The notes beneath the pieces were generated by a model that worked only from the letters and a program-made list of their open reading frames with translations, was not told the origin of the DNA and made no database searches. DNA of 64,000 nt from Anaerolineaceae bacterium (GTDB lineage: Bacteria; Chloroflexota; Anaerolineae; Promineifilales; Promineifilaceae), in contig PABI01000151.1 in the NCBI GenBank assembly GCA_002699125.1, forward strand, positions 35,398 to 99,397. Reading direction: 5' to 3'. A program made the translations under genes and the position numbers. Positions 52,333 to 60,277 of the stretch are shown here, one piece after another; the first letter of the stretch is position 1, and each line of letters opens with the position of its first letter.

Positions 52333-52460
52333 TTGGGCAGCAGCAAAAATGTTGTTCATGGTGTCCAGAGTCTAGCACATCCCGCGCAGCGTGCAATGAT
52401 TTTTCTGGAAACGCCACATTTCCATTGCATTTTAAGAATTAAAACAGGCAACGGTTTTGG

Positions 52461-52520
52461 GTAGGGGCAGACCCCCGTGTCTGCCCTGATTTGGGCGCCC
52501 ACGGGGGGGGGCGCCCCTGC
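52461..52520. repeat. GC-rich palindromic repeat in the 410-bp intergenic region
   Basis: GGGCAGAC (52465-52472) and GTCTGCCC (52479-52486), then GGGCGCCC and GGGCGCCC around a G-run, form two adjacent stems. The rest of the 52360-52771 gap has AT-rich sequence, one AACGGCCGTT copy and presumably the divergent promoters for hisL-hisG and the next gene; no further gene is seen. Confidence 0.6.
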
Positions 52521-52771
52521 AATTACACGATTTATTTTTTAAAGACTAAAGGAAATGAGGCTGTTTACTTTTTTGCTATACAGTGATTTCTGGTTTGCAT
52601 TGTACAATGTGGGGTAAAAGAGTTTGTTTCCGTAAAGTAGGAAGCGGGGCGGGGTTGTTTGCTAACGGCCGTTTAAGGTCTCTTTAACAGTTTGTTGTCA
52701 GATTAGAACTATCCCTTTGTAGATGTGTATAATGTGCGAAAAATTCTCACTATTTTTAGGTAGGTTGAACC

Positions 52772-54499
52772 GTGTCTATTCATGGAACAGTTGTTTACAA
52801 TTCGGCTGTAGAAGATTTTAAGCGGGCTCGCCGGGCCGCCGCGATGCAGCAGATGATGGCCCGGCTCACCGGCAAATCGGCTGATTTATTGGCTTATGAT
52901 GATGTTTGCCGGTATGTGAAATCCACCGATGAGGTGAAGCAGGGCGTTCGTGAGATTCCGCTGGACGCTATTGTGGGCAGTGTGGGGCGCTACCAGGATT
53001 TTACGCGGACCTTTTGGCCCAAACATGACAGTGATGAAGAGCGATGGGTGAGTGTGAAAACGGCCGTCAACGATATGTCCGGCATGCCGCCCATTGACGT
53101 ATACAAAGTCGGTGATGTCTACTTTGTGATTGATGGCAATCATCGGGTTTCCATTGCCCGGCAGTTGGGTACCGACACCATCACTGCCCGTGTGACCGAA
53201 GTGAAGCTGCGCGTGCCGCTCTCACCGGAAGATGATCCGGACGAGATAATTTGCAAGGCACGCTATGCGGAATTTTTAGACCAGACCAATCTGGACGTTT
53301 TACGTCCGGATGCTGATTTGCTGATGACCTTTTGCGGCCAATACCAGCTGCTGCTGGACCAAATTGAAGCCCACGCGGCGCTTTTGGCTGAAAAAGGAGA
53401 ACCGGTGGATGATGAAACGGCCGTAGTCCGCTGGTATGATGAAGTGTATATGCCCGTGCTGCGACACATTCAGGCCCAAGGTATCATGCGACTTTTCCCG
53501 GACCGCACCCGGGCCGACATGTACATTTTGTTTTCTGAGCGGCGGGCCGAGCTGGAAGCGGCTTTGGGTTGGGAGATTGAGCCGGAAACGGCCGTTTCTC
53601 AATTAGCCACAGAAGAAAGCCAGCGGCCACGGGGCCTGGCTGGCTGGCTGCGCCAAACGCTGGTGCCCCCGGAGCTAATCGAGGGGCCACCACCAGGGCG
53701 CTGGCGCGAGTTTCAGGCAACGCGCGAGCGTGGCTGCCTCTTCGCTGATTATTTAGTTGGCATCAGCGGCAGCGAAACAGATTGGCAAATGTTGGACCAG
53801 GTTGTCAAGCTTGCCCAACGCGATGACGATCGCCTGCTGGGTTTGCATATTGTGGCTCGTGAAGAGGAGCGCGATCGCGTAGAGGTACACCGAATCCGTG
53901 AGCGATTCTTGCAAACCTGCCGCGACGCCGGCCTACAGGCTGAATTTGCCGTTGAGGTAGGCGCCGTTGTGGAGGTGATCATTAAACGGGCCGTCTTTGC
54001 CGATTTGGTGGTGCTCAATCTGGAGCATCCGCCAGGGGCGCAGCCTTTGGCTCGACTGGGTAACCGGATTAGCCAGCTAGTGCAGCGCTGCCCCCGACCG
54101 ATTTTGGCACTTCCTGGCGGCGCCGAGACGGCAATGGATCAGGTGTTGTTGGCGTATGATGGCAGCCCAAAAGCGGATGAAGCGCTGTTTGTCGCCACGT
54201 ATCTGGCAACGCGCTGGCCGCTGTCGCTCACAGTGGTGACGGTGGAAACCGAATACACGGCCGCTGAGGCTTTGCAAAATGCGCGCGACTATTTGGAAGC
54301 GCATGGGGTGATGAATGCAACCTACGTTTTACGGAAAACACCTATTGCCAAGGCTGTCTTGGAAACGGCCGTAGCGCACGACGTTAACTTTCTTATCATG
54401 GGCGGCTTTGGTTTTCGGCCCATGATGCACTTTATGCTGGGCAGCACCGTCGATGAAATTTTGCGACGGTTTAAACATCCGATATTAATTTGTCGGTAA
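52772..54499 (+). CDS. ParB-like domain fused to two universal stress protein domains (copy 1)
   Basis: 575 residues. The N-terminal third contains a ParB/sulfiredoxin-like motif (DVYFVIDGNHRVSIARQLG, residues 115-133) with the conserved GNHR. After a helical middle come a degenerate USP domain (about 325-455) and a complete USP domain (about 465-575). The latter has the ATP-binding signature G-x2-G-x9-G-S in GGFGFRPMMHFMLGST. It may sense ATP/AMP and act through the ParB-like part, which in other families binds CTP or cleaves DNA. The combination is not one I recognise from characterised proteins. Starts at GTG. A paralogue follows in tandem. Confidence 0.72.
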   Translation: MSIHGTVVYNSAVEDFKRARRAAAMQQMMARLTGKSADLLAYDDVCRYVKSTDEVKQGVREIPLDAIVGSVGRYQDFTRTFWPKHDSDEERWVSVKTAVNDMSGMPPIDVYKVGDVYFVIDGNHRVSIARQLGTDTITARVTEVKLRVPLSPEDDPDEIICKARYAEFLDQTNLDVLRPDADLLMTFCGQYQLLLDQIEAHAALLAEKGEPVDDETAVVRWYDEVYMPVLRHIQAQGIMRLFPDRTRADMYILFSERRAELEAALGWEIEPETAVSQLATEESQRPRGLAGWLRQTLVPPELIEGPPPGRWREFQATRERGCLFADYLVGISGSETDWQMLDQVVKLAQRDDDRLLGLHIVAREEERDRVEVHRIRERFLQTCRDAGLQAEFAVEVGAVVEVIIKRAVFADLVVLNLEHPPGAQPLARLGNRISQLVQRCPRPILALPGGAETAMDQVLLAYDGSPKADEALFVATYLATRWPLSLTVVTVETEYTAAEALQNARDYLEAHGVMNATYVLRKTPIAKAVLETAVAHDVNFLIMGGFGFRPMMHFMLGSTVDEILRRFKHPILICR

Positions 54500-54505
54500 G
54501 CAAAT

Positions 54506-54568
54506 GGGACACAGATTTACACAGATGAACACGGATAAAAACAAAATCTGTGTTCATCTGTGTCCTGT
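54506..54568. repeat. ACACAGAT palindrome between the USP-fusion paralogues
   Basis: GACACAGATTTACACAGATG then AACACGGAT faces ATCTGTGTTCATCTGTGTCC around AAAAACAAA. It fills the 78 bp between the two paralogues and has the three-word layout of the others. It starts 7 bp after the upstream stop. Confidence 0.65.
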
Positions 54569-54577
54569 ATATAGAAA

Positions 54578-56317
54578 ATGAGTTCACAAAACCCGTATCA
54601 TTTTCAGGCAGCATTAGAAGATTTCCAGCAGGCGCGGCGGCAGGCGGCAATGCAGCAGCTGCTGGCCCGGTTTACCGGCGAGCAGACCGAGCTGCTTTCT
54701 TATGATGACGTCAGGAAGAAGCTGAAGGTGACCAATGTGCGCGAGCGGGGCTTGCACGATATTCCCGTGGACAAAATCATTGGCAGCGTAGGGCGGTATA
54801 AAGATTTTACCCGCAGCTTTTTGCCCAAAAGTGACAGCGGCGGCCATCGTTGGGCCAGTGTGAAAGCGGCCGTTTCTGATCTGGCCGGTTTGCCCCCCAT
54901 TGAAGTTTATCAGCTGGGCGATGCGTATTTTGTGATCGATGGCAACCATCGCGTTTCGATTGCCCGCCAGCTGGAGGTTCCCACCATTTCGGCCTATGTC
55001 ACCGAGGTAAAAACCCGCGTGCCCCTCACCGCCGATGATGATCCCAACGAGCTCATTTGCAAAAGCCGTTACGCTGACTTTTTAGAGAAGACCAATCTAG
55101 ACCATCTGCGCCCTGAAGCGGATTTGTTGATGACGTTTTGTGCCCATTATTCGCTGCTGCTGGACCATATTGACGTGCATCGCTATTACATGGGGCTGGA
55201 TTTTCAGCGCGATATTTCTTATGAGGAAGCGGTGGCTCACTGGTATGATGAAGTGTACATGCCGGTGATCGAGATGATTCGTGAGCAGGGCGCTATGCGT
55301 GATTTCCCCGAGCGCACCGAAGCAGATATGTACATCTTGCTGGCGGAGCATCGGGCGGAATTGAAAGAGGCATTGGGTTGGGATGTGGATGCCGGAACGG
55401 CCGTCACCGATATGCAGCGTAAAAACAAGCCCGGCGCAGCCCTGACGCGTATGCTGGAGGCAATGCGCCCGGACGAACTGGAATTTGGGCCGGCCGCTGG
55501 CCAGTGGCGGCAGGAGCGTTTGAGCCAGCGCAGTCTGGATCGGCTTTTTGAAGAGACGCTGGTGGCCATCTCTGGCCAGCCAGACGATTGGCGCGTGTTG
55601 GACCAGGCGATTGTGTTGGTGCAGCGGGAAGGCGGCCGTTTGCGCGGTGTGTACGTCTCTGATGCCACAGATAAAGATGCAGCCGAAGAGACCGTGGCCC
55701 CAATTCGCGCTGAGTTTTATGAGCGGGCCACCGCCGCCGGTGTGCAGGCGAACTTTGACGTGGAGTTTGGCAGCGTGGCCCGCCAGGTTGTGGCCCGCGC
55801 CGCTTTTTCTGACCTGGTGATGCTGGCCCTGAACCGCCCGCCGGGCCTGTCTATTTTGGAACGATTGGCTTCCGGGCTGCAAACGATTCTTAAACGGACG
55901 CCGCGCCCGGTGATGGTTGTGCCCACGGCGGCTTCGCCGCTGCAGCACGCCCTGCTGGCCTACGATGGCAGCCCTAAATCTGAAGAGGCATTGTTTGTGG
56001 CTACGTACCTGGCCAGCCGCTGGCAAACCCAACTCACCGTGGTGACGGTGAGCAGCAACGGCAATGGCAAGCTGGACACGGCCAGACGCATTCAATCCCG
56101 CGCCAAAACGTATCTTGGCCTGGCCGGTGTAGAGGCCCATTATCTCCTACCCGTTGGGCCAGCGGCCGACACCTTGTTGGAAACGGCCGAATCACAAAAC
56201 GTCGATTTCATGATCATGGGTGGGTTTGGCTTGAGCTCCATGAGGAGCCTGGTGCTGGGCAGCACGCTCAATCGCGTGTTGCTGGCCTACAAACAGCCTA
56301 TTTTGATTTGCCGCTGA
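54578..56317 (+). CDS. ParB-like domain fused to two universal stress protein domains (copy 2)
   Basis: 579 residues, colinear with the previous gene (AAMQQLLARFTGEQTELLSY, DAYFVIDGNHRVSIARQLE, FEETLVAISG). The last USP domain again keeps the ATP motif, in GGFGLSSMRSLVLGSTLNRV. The N-terminal half is the best conserved between the two copies, pointing to a shared essential function; the linker before the USP domains has drifted. The two probably arose by tandem duplication and may form heteromers. Confidence 0.72.
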   Translation: MSSQNPYHFQAALEDFQQARRQAAMQQLLARFTGEQTELLSYDDVRKKLKVTNVRERGLHDIPVDKIIGSVGRYKDFTRSFLPKSDSGGHRWASVKAAVSDLAGLPPIEVYQLGDAYFVIDGNHRVSIARQLEVPTISAYVTEVKTRVPLTADDDPNELICKSRYADFLEKTNLDHLRPEADLLMTFCAHYSLLLDHIDVHRYYMGLDFQRDISYEEAVAHWYDEVYMPVIEMIREQGAMRDFPERTEADMYILLAEHRAELKEALGWDVDAGTAVTDMQRKNKPGAALTRMLEAMRPDELEFGPAAGQWRQERLSQRSLDRLFEETLVAISGQPDDWRVLDQAIVLVQREGGRLRGVYVSDATDKDAAEETVAPIRAEFYERATAAGVQANFDVEFGSVARQVVARAAFSDLVMLALNRPPGLSILERLASGLQTILKRTPRPVMVVPTAASPLQHALLAYDGSPKSEEALFVATYLASRWQTQLTVVTVSSNGNGKLDTARRIQSRAKTYLGLAGVEAHYLLPVGPAADTLLETAESQNVDFMIMGGFGLSSMRSLVLGSTLNRVLLAYKQPILICR

Positions 56318-56395
56318 TGAAAGGCGCAACGCACTTTTAGTGGCTTGCTGATCACAAAATATTGTTCACAGAGTGCGTCGTACCTAAAATTCCCT

Positions 56396-56767
56396 ATGAA
56401 TCCCTTTACCCGTTTTCTCAACCAATGGTCCCCAAACCGCCCGCTGTCTGAGTTTATCGGCTATTGGGATCGCCTGGAGCAGTTGGTGGTGCTGGTGCAT
56501 CGCCAGAAGATGACACTGGCCGAGGCAGAGCCGCAGTTTGCCCAGGTGTGGCCCTGGCTGCGGCAGCAGTATGGGATTTGGGAAGAAGGGTTACGGCCGT
56601 ATTGGCACAAAACCAAAGCTGCCGGTGAACCAACCCAAACGGATCCCTTTCAACTGCTCCTGGATTTAGACTCCCCCGCCGCCATTTTGGGCAACTGGCG
56701 CGCCATGCAGCACCTGCCCGCTGCCCGCGAAGCCCTCAACCTTTTTTTACGCGACCAGGAAAGTTAG
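56396..56767 (+). CDS. hypothetical protein
   Basis: 123 residues, soluble, rich in Trp, Gln and Leu (FLNQWSPNRPLSEFIGYWDR, WPWLRQQYGIWEEGLRPYWH). ATG 56396 is chosen over 56345 because the upstream codons are part of a repeat-like stretch shared with 16736. No family is recognised. It follows the USP-fusion pair on the same strand. The 56768-56863 gap contains only short repeat words. Confidence 0.55.
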   Translation: MNPFTRFLNQWSPNRPLSEFIGYWDRLEQLVVLVHRQKMTLAEAEPQFAQVWPWLRQQYGIWEEGLRPYWHKTKAAGEPTQTDPFQLLLDLDSPAAILGNWRAMQHLPAAREALNLFLRDQES

Positions 56768-56863
56768 ATTCGCCAGAGGCTTGTACTGAGCACAGTCGAA
56801 GTAGGGCACAGAGGTTTTGCAGGACGCTCTCAAACTCTCTTGTTCTCTTTTTTTCTGTGGCAA

Positions 56864-57427
56864 TTAAGCCAGCGTATCCCACAGCGGTTCCGGCACGTTT
56901 TGCTGCTTGTTTTCATAGCGAGCCATCACAAACAGCAGGTCAGACAGTCGGTTGAGGTAAGGAATCACCTGGGGGCCAACCTTTTCTTCGCGCGACAGGG
57001 CTACCGTTTCGCGCTCGGCCCGGCGGCACACGGTGCGAGCGACGTGCAGCTGCGCCGCCCCCAGGCTGCCTCCCGGCAAAATAAAGTTCTCCAGCGGTCC
57101 CACCACCTCATTGAGCTCATCGATTAACGTCTCCAGAGCCTGGACGTGGCGTTCAGCAATCTCTGGAATGTTATAGGTTTGTTTGTCCTCTTCGGTAAAT
57201 GCCAGATCGGACCCCAGGTGAAAGAGCTCGTTTTGAATAACGGGCAATGTTTCAGCCAGTCGGGAAGTTAGTCCGGTGGCAACGGCCGTACCGATTTGGG
57301 AGTTTAGTTCATCCACCGTGCCGTAAGCCGAAACGCGCAGCGACTCCTTGGGAACGCGCTGCTTGCTGCCCAGGCTGGTCATCCCGTCATCCCCCTGTCG
57401 GGTATATATTTTGGTCAATCGTGGCAT
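56864..57427 (-). CDS. cob(I)yrinic acid a,c-diamide adenosyltransferase, PduO type
   Basis: 187 residues. It adenosylates cob(I)alamin using ATP to make coenzyme B12. The N-terminal ATP loop KIYTRQGDDGMTSLG, then YGTVDELNSQIG, NFILPGGSLGAAQLHVARTV and RRAERETVALS with YLNRLSDLLFVMARYEN are family hallmarks. AGGAGA lies five bases before ATG 57427. No cobalamin riboswitch is visible upstream and no B12 pathway genes are adjacent. Confidence 0.92.
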   Translation of the reverse strand: MPRLTKIYTRQGDDGMTSLGSKQRVPKESLRVSAYGTVDELNSQIGTAVATGLTSRLAETLPVIQNELFHLGSDLAFTEEDKQTYNIPEIAERHVQALETLIDELNEVVGPLENFILPGGSLGAAQLHVARTVCRRAERETVALSREEKVGPQVIPYLNRLSDLLFVMARYENKQQNVPEPLWDTLA

Positions 57428-57659
57428 GGTTCTCTCCTGCATAAATTTTTGCTGCGCCTTCCATTTTACCTCATCTGTTGGCGAGCGATGGTTTTTCTTC
57501 GCAAGTAGATAGTTGGCCTATACAAATATTGCATCTAAACGTAGAAACTATTAGAATGATGCCTAAACCGTATGTTATGTTTAGCAAATCATCGGCTGTC
57601 TGCAAAAAGAACAAGACATTTCGCCGTGGTTTGTGACCTCCAAAGCTAAAAGGTTCCGT

Positions 57660-58112
57660 ATGAAACAAAAACATTCCTTCAAGTTTATGATTGGCTTGCT
57701 GATTGGCGGGCTGGTTGGTTTGTTGTTTTGGTATTGGCAAAAAAGCACGTCGGCTGAAGATGGAGCCCTGGCGCTGCTGGATAAGCTGGCGGCAACAGAA
57801 AAGCGGGTGCGCCAGCTGAAAACCGAGCTGGCCGAAGGCGGCACTGTGCCAGAGGCGCTGCGCAGTATTCCGCTGCCGGGCCGGGCGGCCGACGTTCCCT
57901 CCTTCCTGGCCAAAAGCCGTGAAGAAGCGGCCGGCGATGATGATTTGACACAGGTGAAAGGGATTGGCGCGGTGTTTAACGGCCGTCTCCAACAAGCTGG
58001 TATCAACACCTTTGCCAAACTCAAAGCACTTTCTGCCGAAAAGCTGTCCGATATTTTAGACGTTCGTCTGGGACGTGCCGAGAATATTCTGGAAGAGGCA
58101 AAAAACCATTAA
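57660..58112 (+). CDS. membrane-anchored helix-hairpin-helix protein (short)
   Basis: 150 residues: one N-terminal transmembrane helix (FMIGLLIGGLVGLLFWYW), a coiled-coil-like stretch (ALLDKLAATEKRVRQLKTEL), and a C-terminal helix-hairpin-helix of the DUF4332-like type (LTQVKGIGAVFNGRLQQAGI, then FAKLKALSAEKLSDIL). HhH domains bind DNA or form protein contacts. It is followed 28 bp later by a longer protein of the same layout, so the two may work together at the membrane. Confidence 0.65.
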   Translation: MKQKHSFKFMIGLLIGGLVGLLFWYWQKSTSAEDGALALLDKLAATEKRVRQLKTELAEGGTVPEALRSIPLPGRAADVPSFLAKSREEAAGDDDLTQVKGIGAVFNGRLQQAGINTFAKLKALSAEKLSDILDVRLGRAENILEEAKNH

Positions 58113-58140
58113 AATCTGAAACAATTAAGGTGAGTGTGGG

Positions 58141-59127
58141 ATGACAGTTGAACTGGTTTTGGCCGGGGTTGTGGGTTTGGTCGCCGGGGTGCTCTTTGCG
58201 CTTTGGTGGGACAGCCAGACATTGGTAAGGCAGATACAGGAAGCGAATGGCGAAAAACATAAAGCGTTATCCTCTTTGCAAAAGTACCAAATACAGTACA
58301 GTGCCGTAGAACAGCAGCTTCAGCTGGCCAAAACGGAGCTGGAAACGGCCGTTGAAGAACGTACCCAGCTCGAAGAAACAATCGCCCGACAGCTTGCCGA
58401 AATTGAAGCCAGTCGCGAACAGCTGCAAGCGACCATCAAAACCAATGAATCGCTCAAAGAAAACCTGGAAGAGACACGAGATCGGTTGGAAGAGGTGCAA
58501 GGCTTGCAGGTCTTGGCAGAAGAAAAGCTGGAAACGGCCGCTGCCGAAAACAATCAACTGGTGGGGGATGTGCAGCTTATGGAAGCCGAGATTTTTACCC
58601 TGGAAGCCAAAGTTGAACAGCTGCAACAGCTTCAGGCGCAGGTGGCTGACCTGGAACAGAAAGCGCTGGCGGCCGAGTCGCAGTTAGCCGCAGTGGAAGC
58701 CGAAAGAGACAGTGCCCAGGTTCAATTACAGCAGGCCGAACTGGTAAACGTGGAGCAAAACGCCACCATAGACGCCTTGCAGCAGAAATTGCAGGAGGCC
58801 AAAGCCGTCCAGCAGCAGCTGACCGTAACGGAAGAGAAGCTGCAAACGGCCGATGCCCACATCCAAAAGCTGCAAGACACGATGGAAGACGTACAAACGA
58901 AAATGAATTACAGTGGCAAGAGTGAGCTTCAACTTATTCGCGGCATTGGCCCCGTTTATGCCCGTCGCCTGAACGAGTTTGGTATCCAATCATTTTCTGA
59001 TCTGGCGGATTGTAAACCAGAGCAAGTAGCCAGCATCATCAAAAAGAAAAATTGGCAGGCGGTTGATATTCAGACCTGGCTCGATGAGGCCAAAGCCCTG
59101 GCAGCCACGTTTGAGGCTGATGACTGA
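58141..59127 (+). CDS. membrane-anchored coiled-coil helix-hairpin-helix protein (long)
   Basis: 328 residues: N-terminal transmembrane helix (LVLAGVVGLVAGVLFALWW), about 200 residues of Glu/Gln-rich heptads (coiled coil, residues 35-255), and a C-terminal helix-hairpin-helix (LQLIRGIGPVYARRLNEFGI, then FSDLADCKPEQVASII). Same architecture as the short gene before it with an expanded rod. It could tether DNA or a protein to the membrane at a distance. Its end overlaps the GNAT gene start by 8 bases. Confidence 0.68.
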   Translation: MTVELVLAGVVGLVAGVLFALWWDSQTLVRQIQEANGEKHKALSSLQKYQIQYSAVEQQLQLAKTELETAVEERTQLEETIARQLAEIEASREQLQATIKTNESLKENLEETRDRLEEVQGLQVLAEEKLETAAAENNQLVGDVQLMEAEIFTLEAKVEQLQQLQAQVADLEQKALAAESQLAAVEAERDSAQVQLQQAELVNVEQNATIDALQQKLQEAKAVQQQLTVTEEKLQTADAHIQKLQDTMEDVQTKMNYSGKSELQLIRGIGPVYARRLNEFGIQSFSDLADCKPEQVASIIKKKNWQAVDIQTWLDEAKALAATFEADD

Positions 59128-59683
59128 GGTTGCTTTCACGCCGCTGCGGGTATCTGAGCTGGCCCAACTGCCGGCGGTTATTACTGGCTACACCACGGCC
59201 GAAAAATATGCCATCCACAAGCAAGAAAGTGAAGTAGAAACGGCCGTCTCCCTCAAACTTGTTCCGCTGCCTGAACCCCAAACCATTACTTACGATCATC
59301 TGGATGAGGAAGAATTAGATCGCCTGGCGGGCATCGTGGCCGAAGGCCTGTCGGTTGGAGCGTTTGTTAGTAAAAAATTGGTGGGCGTGGCCATTGCCAG
59401 TGCCGAGGCGTGGAACAGCAGTTTGCGTGTTTGGGAGTTTCACGTGGCGGAGCCTTTACGCGGTCAGGGAATTGGCCGGCAGTTGATGGAGCGGGTGGTA
59501 GAAACGGCCGTTGCCCATAACCTGCGCATCATCGTTTGCGAAACACAAAGCAGCAACGTACCGGCCATTCGTGCCTATCGCAAGCTGGGCTTTGTTCTCG
59601 ACGCCATCGACCTGTCGTTTTACAGCAATGAGGATGTACAAAAAGAAAGCATCGCCGTCTTCATGAAGCGCTACATCCCCTAG
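59120..59683 (+). CDS. GNAT family N-acetyltransferase
   Basis: 187 residues with the GNAT acetyl-CoA fold: LVGVAIASAEAWNSSLRVWE, FHVAEPLRGQGIGRQLMERV (the Q/RxxGxG/A pyrophosphate loop) and NVPAIRAYRKLGFV. Start at ATG 59120, within an ATGACTGA overlap with the preceding stop. Probably translationally coupled. Substrate unknown. A common intergenic repeat word (GTCATTCTGAGCGCAGCGAA) follows at 59687. Confidence 0.82.
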   Translation: MTEVAFTPLRVSELAQLPAVITGYTTAEKYAIHKQESEVETAVSLKLVPLPEPQTITYDHLDEEELDRLAGIVAEGLSVGAFVSKKLVGVAIASAEAWNSSLRVWEFHVAEPLRGQGIGRQLMERVVETAVAHNLRIIVCETQSSNVPAIRAYRKLGFVLDAIDLSFYSNEDVQKESIAVFMKRYIP

Positions 59684-59755
59684 ACTGTCATTCTGAGCGC
59701 AGCGAAGAATCCCTATGGAGTTGATCCATTGCGAGCATCACTATTACAAGATGAT

Positions 59756-60166
59756 TTAGGTTTTGATAAAAACCATGCCATTAGCCGAAATTTCCACCTG
59801 CTGCCCGGTTTGAATTTGAGCATAATCATTACCGCCCAGCACCAGCACCGGCGGCGTTCGGTCATACATTTCCCGCGCAACGGCCGCACCCAGGGCCAAA
59901 ATCCCATCCGTCTCTGAAGTGATAATCGCTGCCGGGGCCGTGCCCTGCTTCACCGCCTCCAGCAAAATGCTGCTGGCGCTGCTGGACCCCCGCCCTGACG
60001 GCAAAACCAGCACCCGGCTCGTCACAATCTGCCCCGCCTGCGGATGCCGCCGGTCGATGATCTCGCCCGTTTCCGGGTTTAATCCACCCCACAAACTCAG
60101 CGGTTCAGTCAAGACCAATGCCTTGCCTGCGGCAGTCCCATCCACCAAAACCTTTGCCTGAAGCAT
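59756..60166 (-). CDS. aconitase X swivel (small) subunit, DUF126
   Basis: 136 residues. The small swivelling domain of AcnX: KVLVDGTAAGKALVLTEPLS, LWGGLNPETGEIIDRRHP, LVLPSGRGSSSASSILLEAV and GTAPAAIIT are family phrases, including the serine that closes the active site. It pairs with the large subunit just upstream. MLQAKV (60166) is taken as start; five residues more (60181) are possible. Confidence 0.85.
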   Translation of the reverse strand: MLQAKVLVDGTAAGKALVLTEPLSLWGGLNPETGEIIDRRHPQAGQIVTSRVLVLPSGRGSSSASSILLEAVKQGTAPAAIITSETDGILALGAAVAREMYDRTPPVLVLGGNDYAQIQTGQQVEISANGMVFIKT

Positions 60167-60197
60167 CTTCCTAATCTCCATTCTTAACAGTTACAAT

Positions 60198-60240
60198 TTT
60201 TATCCGCAGATTGCGCAGATTAGCGCAGATTTTTCTTTGT
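60198..60240. repeat. CGCAGATT half-element between AcnX subunit genes
   Basis: Three words (TCCGCAGATT, GCGCAGATTA, GCGCAGATTT) followed by T-rich sequence, without a mirrored half. Lies in the 111 bp between the AcnX genes. Confidence 0.5.
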
Positions 60241-60277
60241 TCCTTTTGTCTCTTTGTCCCTTCGTATTGAATTTCTA

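Noticed and set aside
55097..56140. 347-residue minus-strand frame opposite the second USP fusion
   Set aside because: Shadow of a well-supported gene with matching paralogue; no start signal.
57428..57659. Possible cobalamin riboswitch upstream of the PduO-type gene
   Set aside because: No B12-box-like sequence or long structured leader is visible; only about 230 bp shared with the divergent HhH gene.
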